This document shows positions 1 through 5,533 of a stretch of 6,887 nt of DNA, one piece after another. The DNA is from Gp22-AA3 sp964384905 (lineage in GTDB: Bacteria; Acidobacteriota; Polarisedimenticolia; Gp22-AA2). The translations under genes and the position numbers were made by a program. The number at the start of each line of letters is the position of its first letter. Position 1 is the stretch's first letter. The stretch lies in assembly GCA_964384905.1 (NCBI GenBank), contig CAYLND010000187.1, forward strand, positions 1 through 6,887, in the 5' to 3' direction. The notes below the pieces were generated by a model, which made no database searches, was not told the origin of the DNA, and was given only the letters and a program-made list of their open reading frames with translations.

Positions 1-52
1 GTACCTGTTCCTCCCTTGGTTGGCTTGAGGGGGGACTGGAAAGCGGGGGGTC

Positions 53-58
53 AGGGGG
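53..58 (+). promoter_or_regulatory. Ribosome binding site of the exported-protein gene
   Basis: A purine-rich AGGGGG lies five bases before ATG 64. It favours this ATG over the in-frame TTG at 16, which has only a pyrimidine-rich stretch upstream. The match to the anti-Shine-Dalgarno is partial, and the surrounding 40 bases are G-rich anyway, so some of the resemblance may be composition. I see no convincing promoter in positions 1-50. Confidence 0.5.
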
Positions 59-63
59 ACGCG

Positions 64-942
64 ATGCATGAGACGGCTTGGCGCTTGGCCGGCGTGACCG
101 GGGCGCTGCTGATCGCTGCGGCGCTGCCGGCGCCCGCGCCGCCGCCGGCGGCCACGCCGGCGCCGGCGCCCGCGGCGACGAACGCCGCGACGCCGGCCGC
201 GCCGGAGGAGACGGCTCCCGCCGCGGAGGATCCGACCCGCACGGCGGGCGGGGCGCTCCGGCTGTTCATGGCGTCGCGGGACTACCGCACGCTCCAGCGC
301 CTGAAGAGCGTCATGACCGAAAGGCTCCAGGCGCGCTTCAATCACGACTCGGCCCCCTTCAACGGCAAGCGATCCAGTCGTCTGGCGGCGTTCGACTTCA
401 CCGAGAAGGATTTGAAGCCGGCGCGCCCGTCCTCGAGCAAGGCGGGCGCCGCCGCGGCCGCCTACGTCGCGACGGTGCGCAGCCTGTGGGCGGAGCAGGG
501 AGAGGCGACCGAGCTGCGCACCGAATCGATCACCATCACGCAGCTTCCGGAGGGGGCGTGGCGCATCGGCGATCTGGCGATCCCGGATTCCGACAAGCTG
601 CGCTTCGGCGACGCCGTCGCGGGCGTCACCGCGCTGCGCATGGTCCTGCGCGGCTGGCACGCGGGCGACGCGACCGCGCTCCGCTCCGGCATGAGCGAGG
701 CCCTCGCCAAGAGATTCACGGCGCGGGAGGGAGCGCTTCAGGCCCTGGTGACGGCCCCCGCGGGGACGCAGCACGCGGCCTACCAGATCGTGGCCATGGA
801 CCCCAAAGGGACGAGCGAGGCGGTCGCGCGCGTGCGGCTTTACGAAACGGTGATCGGAGAGCCTTCTCCGATCGACGGAACGATCCACACGCTGAGGATG
901 GTCCGGAAAGGATCGCGCTGGCTGCTGGACGCGTGGGATTGA
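64..942 (+). CDS. Exported protein of unknown function with two tandem similar domains
   Basis: I do not recognise a named family. From ATG 64 the product is 292 residues. Residues 8-24 form a hydrophobic, Ala-ending stretch after an N-terminal Arg, which looks like a signal peptide or membrane anchor; there is no lipobox Cys. Residues 22-56 are an Ala/Pro/Thr-rich linker of low complexity. Two similar halves follow, at about 62-173 and 184-291. Each opens with a helix containing an L-[KR]-S-x-M-[TS]-E-x-L-x-x-R-F pattern (residues 80-92 and 206-218) and ends in strand-like sequence with a terminal Trp motif (WRIGDLAI and WLLDAW). This layout resembles NTF2-like/SnoaL-like folds, which I suggest only as a guess. 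No catalytic motif is evident. An in-frame TTG at 16 would add 16 residues in front of the signal-like segment and is less likely. The stop codon overlaps the purF promoter. It is probably a periplasmic or surface-tethered binding or accessory protein; its function is unknown. Confidence 0.75.
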   Translation: MHETAWRLAGVTGALLIAAALPAPAPPPAATPAPAPAATNAATPAAPEETAPAAEDPTRTAGGALRLFMASRDYRTLQRLKSVMTERLQARFNHDSAPFNGKRSSRLAAFDFTEKDLKPARPSSSKAGAAAAAYVATVRSLWAEQGEATELRTESITITQLPEGAWRIGDLAIPDSDKLRFGDAVAGVTALRMVLRGWHAGDATALRSGMSEALAKRFTAREGALQALVTAPAGTQHAAYQIVAMDPKGTSEAVARVRLYETVIGEPSPIDGTIHTLRMVRKGSRWLLDAWD

Positions 943-966
943 GCCCGCCGCGGTTCGAAGTATAAT
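939..966 (+). promoter_or_regulatory. Sigma70-type promoter of purF
   Basis: TTGAGC at 939-944 (four of six consensus bases) and a perfect TATAAT at 961-966 are separated by 16 bp, in an otherwise very GC-rich segment where a TATAAT is unlikely by chance. The -35 box overlaps the TGA stop (940-942) of the preceding gene. Initiation would be expected about seven bases downstream, near 972-975, giving a leader of only 11-14 bases that starts at the ribosome site of purF. No operator palindrome or riboswitch fits between the promoter and the gene. There is no extended -10 TG. It is inferred from sequence alone. Confidence 0.6.
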
Positions 967-974
967 GACGGGTC

Positions 975-980
975 AGGAGG
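975..980 (+). promoter_or_regulatory. Ribosome binding site deciding the purF start (TTG 986)
   Basis: A perfect AGGAGG, continuing as AGGAGGAA, lies five bases before TTG 986. The site is downstream of the competing ATG 965, so it cannot serve that codon. ATG 965 itself has no purine-rich site at the proper distance, and its first two bases are the last two of the TATAAT box. This is the main argument for the TTG start. Confidence 0.75.
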
Positions 981-985
981 AACGG

Positions 986-2392
986 TTGGCTCCCACCGAC
1001 GATCATTTTCGCGAGGAGTGCGGCGTCTTCGGCGTCCACAACCACCCCGAGGCCGCGAACCTGACCTACCTGGGCCTGCACGGCCTGCAGCACCGCGGCC
1101 AGGAATCGGCCGGGATCGTCTCCTCCAGCGGCGATCGCCTGCACGAAGAGCGGGGCATGGGTCAGGTCGCGCGCGTGTTCAAGAAGCGGCAGCTCCGGCG
1201 GCTGAAAGGCGACCTGGCGATCGGCCACGTCCGCTACTCCACGGCCGGAACAAGCAGCGTGGAGAACGCCCAGCCCTTCGTCATCGAGTCGTGCAAGGGG
1301 GAGATCGGAGTCGCCCATAACGGCAACCTGGTCAACGCGACCGCCATACGTGATCGTCTGGAGAAGGACGGCTCGATCTTCCGCACCTCCAGCGACACCG
1401 AGGTGATCCTGCATCTGATCGCGCGCTCCAAGAAGGACGACCTGGAGGCCGCGATCGTGGACGCCCTGAAGCAGCTCCGGGGCGCCTACTCGCTGATCTT
1501 CATCGCGCGGGATCGGATCATCGGCGTGCGCGACGCCCGCGGATTCCGGCCGCTGTCGCTCGGGCGCCTGGGTGAGGCGCACGTGCTCAGCTCGGAGTCG
1601 TGCGCCTTCGACCTGATCGACGCCACCTTCGTCCGCGACGTCGAGCCGGGCGAGATGGTGGTGATCGGCCCGGCCGGGCTGCGATCGTACCGGCCGTTCC
1701 CGCCGGAGCCGGTGTCGCAGTGCATCTTCGAGTACGTCTACTTCTCCCGGCCCGACTCGCAGGTGTTCGGGCGGAGCGTGCACGAGATCCGCAAGCGGCT
1801 GGGCCGGGAGCTGGCGATGGAGCGGCCGGTCGACGCGGACGTCGTCGTTCCGGTCCCGGATTCGGGGATGTACGCCGCGCTCGGCTTCTCGGAGCAGTCG
1901 CACATCCCGCTCGAGTTCGGCCTGGTGCGCAATCACTACGTGGGGAGGACGTTCATCGAGCCGCGCCAGGCGATCCGGCACTTCGGAGTGAAGCTCAAGC
2001 TCAATCCCGTCCGCACGCTCCTGGCCGGTAAGCGCGTGGTCCTGATCGACGATTCGATCGTGCGCGGCACCACCAGCCGGAAGATCGTCGCGATGGTGCG
2101 CTCGGCGGGGGCGCGCGAGGTGCACATGCGGATCTCCTGCGCCCCTACGGTCGGCCCGTGCTACTACGGCGTGGACACGCCGCGTCGATCGGAGCTCATC
2201 GCCTCGTCGCACACGGTGGAGGAGATCCAGCGATACATCCGCGCCGACTCGCTCGGGTATCTGTCGCTCGAGGGGATGTACCGGGCGGTCGGGGAGAGCC
2301 GTTCGTTCTGCACGGCGTGCTACACGAACGATTATCCCGTCCCGTTCCCCAAGGAAGAGGAGGCGCACGGGATGGTTCCGGGTCGCAGGTAG
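986..2392 (+). CDS. purF: Amidophosphoribosyltransferase (glutamine PRPP amidotransferase)
   Basis: It catalyses the first committed step of de novo purine synthesis in the cytoplasm: PRPP plus glutamine gives 5-phosphoribosylamine, glutamate and pyrophosphate. From TTG 986 it is 468 residues. An 11-residue propeptide ending in Glu-Glu precedes Cys12 (EECGVFGV), the N-terminal nucleophile of the class II glutaminase domain (about 12-245); HGLQHRGQESAG and GHVRYST belong to this domain. The phosphoribosyltransferase domain carries the PRPP loop VVLIDDSIVRGTT at 351-363. Cys246, Cys392, Cys442 and Cys445 match the four [4Fe-4S] ligands of the Bacillus subtilis enzyme, so this is the Fe-S, self-processed type rather than the E. 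coli type. Propeptide length and Cys spacing agree closely with B. subtilis as I remember it. An ATG at 965 would add seven residues, but it sits inside the -10 box and upstream of the AGGAGG site. Neither purL nor purM is adjacent. Function is very secure; the start is likely. Confidence 0.96.
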   Translation: MAPTDDHFREECGVFGVHNHPEAANLTYLGLHGLQHRGQESAGIVSSSGDRLHEERGMGQVARVFKKRQLRRLKGDLAIGHVRYSTAGTSSVENAQPFVIESCKGEIGVAHNGNLVNATAIRDRLEKDGSIFRTSSDTEVILHLIARSKKDDLEAAIVDALKQLRGAYSLIFIARDRIIGVRDARGFRPLSLGRLGEAHVLSSESCAFDLIDATFVRDVEPGEMVVIGPAGLRSYRPFPPEPVSQCIFEYVYFSRPDSQVFGRSVHEIRKRLGRELAMERPVDADVVVPVPDSGMYAALGFSEQSHIPLEFGLVRNHYVGRTFIEPRQAIRHFGVKLKLNPVRTLLAGKRVVLIDDSIVRGTTSRKIVAMVRSAGAREVHMRISCAPTVGPCYYGVDTPRRSELIASSHTVEEIQRYIRADSLGYLSLEGMYRAVGESRSFCTACYTNDYPVPFPKEEEAHGMVPGRR

Positions 2393-2441
2393 CGTTTCGC
2401 TCATTCACATTCGTGCTTGGCGCGGCATCGGCGGCGCGGCC

Positions 2442-2455
2442 CGGGCGGCGGCCCG
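2442..2455 (+). other. Weak GC stem-loop in the purF-desaturase gap
   Basis: The 104-base gap 2393-2496 holds one short perfect hairpin: CGGGC pairs with GCCCG around a GGCG loop. It lacks a following T-run, so it does not qualify as a standard intrinsic terminator, and such stems are common at this GC level. The segment 2394-2420 is less GC-rich than its surroundings and could hold a promoter, but I find no -35/-10 pair with proper spacing. Read-through from purF is therefore possible. Confidence 0.2.
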
Positions 2456-2484
2456 CGGCAGTCTCCGGAGCGCGCCCACTCCCG

Positions 2485-2492
2485 AAAGGTGG
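2485..2492 (+). promoter_or_regulatory. Ribosome binding site of the desaturase gene
   Basis: AAAGGTGG lies four bases (from its 3' end) before ATG 2497. It selects this ATG within a reading frame that stays open far upstream, into purF, and so fixes the N-terminus of the desaturase-like protein. Confidence 0.6.
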
Positions 2493-2496
2493 TGCG

Positions 2497-3468
2497 ATGA
2501 CCACGGCTTCGAATTCGAACCTCGCGGCTGGCGGCGGCCAGGGCTCGACCCGGCCGTACGTTCCGGCGCGGCAGACCATCCCGATCGACCATGGCCTGCT
2601 GGCCGACCGATACGCCAAGTTCGAGATGGGCGCCCGCAAGATCCGCTGGGACGACGAGGGTCCCGTGCAGATCGACTGGACCCTCTTCGACCGGGGGAAG
2701 CTGACGCTCGACAACCTGTTCATCGTCAAGCTGGTGACCTTCGTCGAGTCGTACGCCGACGTCTACACGGCGCTCCTTCTGGAGAGCTTCTGCGTCAACG
2801 ACACCATGGCGACCTTCTTCCAGCTCTGGGAAAGGGAGGAGACCAACCACGCCGTCAAGCTGGCGCGCTACCTGGAGGTGGTCGGGCTGGATCCGCAGGA
2901 GCTGCGCGCCTCGCTGCAGCGCCCGCGCTCCCGCAAGTTCGATGTCCCCTATGTCCGGACGCCGCTTCAGGCGAACTGCTTCACCTATTGCCAGGAGCTG
3001 CTCACGGCGTTCTTCTACCAGATGTTCCGCCGCACCGTCGAGGAGCCGCTGCTCAACGAGCTCCTCACCAAGATCATCGCCGACGAATGGCGGCACTTCC
3101 ATTGGTACGAGAGCGTCCTGAAGATGCACCTCGAGACCGACCGCAAGAAGACGCTGGAGGAGTGCTTCCCGGTCTTCGAGAACTTCGCCATGCCGGGGAA
3201 CCAGATTCTGGGCGCCGAGTACGAGATCCTGACCGACGAGATCGTCAGGAAGATGCGCTTCACGACCGCGGAGATCTTCCAGATCGGCCGGACGATCACG
3301 TCCACGTTCGGACTCATCGACGGGGGGCGGCTGATCGCCCGCTCGTCCTACGCGCGCGACATGAAGGACGTGGTGATGCGGCGGAAGCCGCCCAAGCCGC
3401 ACCATGACGAGGTGGTGCGCTCGTTCATCGCCGACCTCGAGAAGGCTCTCGCGGCCAGCCCCGCCTAG
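2497..3468 (+). CDS. Soluble diiron acyl-ACP desaturase family protein
   Basis: Members of this ferritin-like family (plant stearoyl-ACP desaturase, mycobacterial DesA1/DesA2) insert a cis double bond into an acyl chain held on acyl carrier protein, using O2 and electrons from ferredoxin, in the cytoplasm. The product is 323 residues from ATG 2497. All six expected iron ligands are present with family-like spacing: Glu84 (FVES), Glu115 and His118 (REETNH), Glu167 (CQEL), Glu197 and His200 (DEWRHFHWY). Segments around the second and fourth helices (LARYLEVVGLDP and EEPLLNELLTKIIADEWRH) resemble mycobacterial DesA2 as I remember it. The first 25 or so residues are Gly/Ser/Asn-rich, without signal peptide or membrane segments. 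The gene lies 104 bases after purF and 25 bases before transketolase, with which it is probably co-transcribed; nothing else for lipid synthesis is in view. The true substrate is uncertain: another diiron oxygenase or hydroxylase role on a carrier-bound acyl group is possible. Confidence 0.8.
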   Translation: MTTASNSNLAAGGGQGSTRPYVPARQTIPIDHGLLADRYAKFEMGARKIRWDDEGPVQIDWTLFDRGKLTLDNLFIVKLVTFVESYADVYTALLLESFCVNDTMATFFQLWEREETNHAVKLARYLEVVGLDPQELRASLQRPRSRKFDVPYVRTPLQANCFTYCQELLTAFFYQMFRRTVEEPLLNELLTKIIADEWRHFHWYESVLKMHLETDRKKTLEECFPVFENFAMPGNQILGAEYEILTDEIVRKMRFTTAEIFQIGRTITSTFGLIDGGRLIARSSYARDMKDVVMRRKPPKPHHDEVVRSFIADLEKALAASPA

Positions 3469-3493
3469 CGCGACGCCCGGGAGCCGCCCTCCG

Positions 3494-5530
3494 ATGCCGA
3501 CCGCCCAGCCCAGCGCCGAGCTGATCCGCCGGGCCATCGACACGATCAAGACGCTGGCGATCGACGCCGTCGAGAAGGCGAAGTCGGGCCATCCCGGCAT
3601 GCCGATGGGCGCGGCCGACTACGCCTTCTATCTCTGGACCCGGCATCTGCGCTTCGATCCCGCCGCGCCCGACTGGCCCGACCGCGATCGCTTCGTGCTG
3701 TCGGCCGGTCACGGCTCGATGCTCCTTTACGCCCTCCTGCACCTGAGCGGCTACGACCTGCCGCTCGCCGAGATCCAGAGGTTCCGGCAATGGGGCAGCC
3801 GGACGCCGGGTCACCCCGAGCTGGGCTGCGCGCCGGGCGTGGAGACCACGACCGGCCCGCTCGGACAGGGCCTCGGCAACGCCGTCGGGATGGCGATCGC
3901 CGCGCGCATGGCCGCGGACCGCTTCAACACGCCCGGCCAGGCGATCGTCTCGCACCGCACCTGGGTGATCGCGAGCGACGGCGACATGATGGAAGGGGTC
4001 GGATCCGAGGCCGCCTCGACCGCCGGGCATCTCGCCCTGGGCAACCTGACGGTTCTGTATGACGACAACCACATCACGATCGAGGGGGAGACGAGGCTGG
4101 CGTTCTCGGAGGACGTGGGCCGGCGTTTCGAGGCCTACGGCTGGGCGGTGCAGCGCATCGACGGCCACGACCACGCCCAGATCCGCCCGGCGCTCGAGGC
4201 GGCCGCCCGCGAGACCTCGCGTCCCGGCCTGATCGTAGCGCGCACGCACATCGCGAACGGCAGCCCCGGGAAGCACGACAGCGCCAGGGCGCACGGCGAG
4301 CCGCTGGGGCCCGATGAGGCGGCGGCGACCAAGCGGGCCATCGGCTGGCCGCCCGAGCCGCCGTTCCTGGTGCCGGAGGACGTGCGCCGGCTGTTCGCGG
4401 AGCGCGCCCTCGAAGGGCGCCGGGCGCGGGAGGAGTGGCAGAAACGCTTCGAGGCCTTCTCGCGCGATCATCCGGATCGGCGCGCGCTCTGGGATCGCTA
4501 TCACGCCCGAGCCGTGCCCGACGATCTCTTCGACCGGCTGCTCGAAGCGGCGCGGCGCGCCGCGGCGCCCGAGGCGACCCGGGCCGCGTCCGGGAGGATC
4601 CTCCAGACGGCGGCCGAGCTGGTCCCCTCCCTGTGCGGAGGGAGCGCCGACCTGGAGCCGTCGACCAAGACCTTCATCAAGACGAGCGACGCGATAAGGC
4701 GCGAATCGTTCGCCGGCCGGAACTTCCATTTCGGCGTGCGCGAGCACGGCATGGGGGCGATCCTGAACGGTCTGGCGCTGCACGGCGGACCGATCCCGTA
4801 CGGCGCGACCTTCCTGATCTTCTCGGATTATATGCGGCCGCCGATCCGGCTGGCGGCGATGTCGCACCTTCAAGTGATCTACGTGTTCACGCACGACAGC
4901 GTCTTTCTGGGGGAGGACGGCCCGACGCACCAGCCGGTGGAGCAGCTTCCCGGTCTGCGGCTGGTGCCGAACCTGGTGGTGGTCCGTCCGGCGGACGCTC
5001 CGGAGACCGCCATGTCATGGAGCCTGGCGCTGCGACGCGCGGACGGCCCCACGGCCCTCGTCCTGACGCGACAGGATCTGCCGCTCCTGCGCCGGCCGGC
5101 CGATTTCGATTTTCGCCTGATGCGGCGCGGGGGCTACGTGCTGTCGGAGGCCGCGCCGGCGGAAGGCCGGCCCGGCGGCACGCCGGTCGTCCTGGTGGCG
5201 TCGGGCAGCGAGGTGGCCCCCGCCCAGCAGGCGCAGGAGATCCTCCAGGAAAAGGGCGTCGCCGCGCGCGTCGTCTCGATGCCCTGCCCGTCCCTGTTCC
5301 TGGAGCAGCCGGAGGAGTACCGGCGCTCCGTCGTGCCGCCCGGCGCGCGGACGGTGGTCGTCGAGGCGGCCCGGCTGCAGGGCTGGGAGCGCGTGGCGGG
5401 ATGCGACGCGCTCCTGATCGGCATCGACCGGTTCGGCGCCTCGGCCCCCTGGAAGGTGATCGCCGAGAAGCTGGGCTTCACCGGGCCGCAGATCGCCGAG
5501 CGCGTTCTGCGCTGGCTCGGCGTCCCCTGA
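3494..5530 (+). CDS. tkt: Transketolase
   Basis: A thiamine-diphosphate enzyme of the non-oxidative pentose phosphate pathway, it moves two-carbon units between ketose and aldose phosphates and so links fructose-6-phosphate and glyceraldehyde-3-phosphate to xylulose-5-phosphate and ribose-5-phosphate. The product is 678 residues, normal for the family. The pyrophosphate-binding half shows KSGHPGMPMG (His33), AGHGSM (His73), TPGHPE (His107), GVETTTGPLGQG, the cofactor motif SDGDMMEG to Asp-Asp-Asn (162-192), and HGEPLG with His267. The pyrimidine domain shows the catalytic Glu417 (REHGM) and GEDGPTHQPVEQ with Asp475 and His479. The C-terminal domain (about 540-678) follows. The usual first Gly of the GDG motif is Ser here, a substitution that I believe is found in many intact transketolases. 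ATG 3494 starts the conserved N-terminal helix; a weak GGGAG lies ten bases upstream. A longer reading would run into the desaturase gene. The isomerase gene follows after three bases. Confidence 0.96.
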   Translation: MPTAQPSAELIRRAIDTIKTLAIDAVEKAKSGHPGMPMGAADYAFYLWTRHLRFDPAAPDWPDRDRFVLSAGHGSMLLYALLHLSGYDLPLAEIQRFRQWGSRTPGHPELGCAPGVETTTGPLGQGLGNAVGMAIAARMAADRFNTPGQAIVSHRTWVIASDGDMMEGVGSEAASTAGHLALGNLTVLYDDNHITIEGETRLAFSEDVGRRFEAYGWAVQRIDGHDHAQIRPALEAAARETSRPGLIVARTHIANGSPGKHDSARAHGEPLGPDEAAATKRAIGWPPEPPFLVPEDVRRLFAERALEGRRAREEWQKRFEAFSRDHPDRRALWDRYHARAVPDDLFDRLLEAARRAAAPEATRAASGRILQTAAELVPSLCGGSADLEPSTKTFIKTSDAIRRESFAGRNFHFGVREHGMGAILNGLALHGGPIPYGATFLIFSDYMRPPIRLAAMSHLQVIYVFTHDSVFLGEDGPTHQPVEQLPGLRLVPNLVVVRPADAPETAMSWSLALRRADGPTALVLTRQDLPLLRRPADFDFRLMRRGGYVLSEAAPAEGRPGGTPVVLVASGSEVAPAQQAQEILQEKGVAARVVSMPCPSLFLEQPEEYRRSVVPPGARTVVVEAARLQGWERVAGCDALLIGIDRFGASAPWKVIAEKLGFTGPQIAERVLRWLGVP

Positions 5531-5533
5531 GCC

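Noticed and set aside
16..63. TTG 16 as the start of the first gene
   Set aside because: It would put 16 residues ahead of the signal-like segment and has no ribosome site; ATG 64 has a purine run at the right distance.
78..965. Long plus-strand open frames overlapping the real genes (78-965, 1600-2031, 4435-5631, 6024-6584)
   Set aside because: Each lies within a well-supported gene in another frame and gives low-complexity Arg/Ala/Gly/Pro/Ser-rich translations without motifs.
716..2404. A 562-codon open frame on the minus strand across purF
   Set aside because: It is antisense to a certain gene, its translation is Arg/Asp/His/Gly-rich with no recognisable motif, and it is explained by the strong GC bias of third positions. 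The minus-strand frames at 2401-3600, 3425-4930 and 5015-6574 are the same kind of shadow over the desaturase, tkt and pgi.
2442..2455. Intrinsic terminator after purF
   Set aside because: The stem is only five base pairs, about 50 bases past the stop, and is not followed by a T-run.
3974..3985. Loss of the first Gly in the transketolase GDG cofactor motif (Ser161) as a sign of inactivation
   Set aside because: The Asp and second Gly are kept, Ser at this place occurs in many transketolases to my knowledge, and all other catalytic residues are present.
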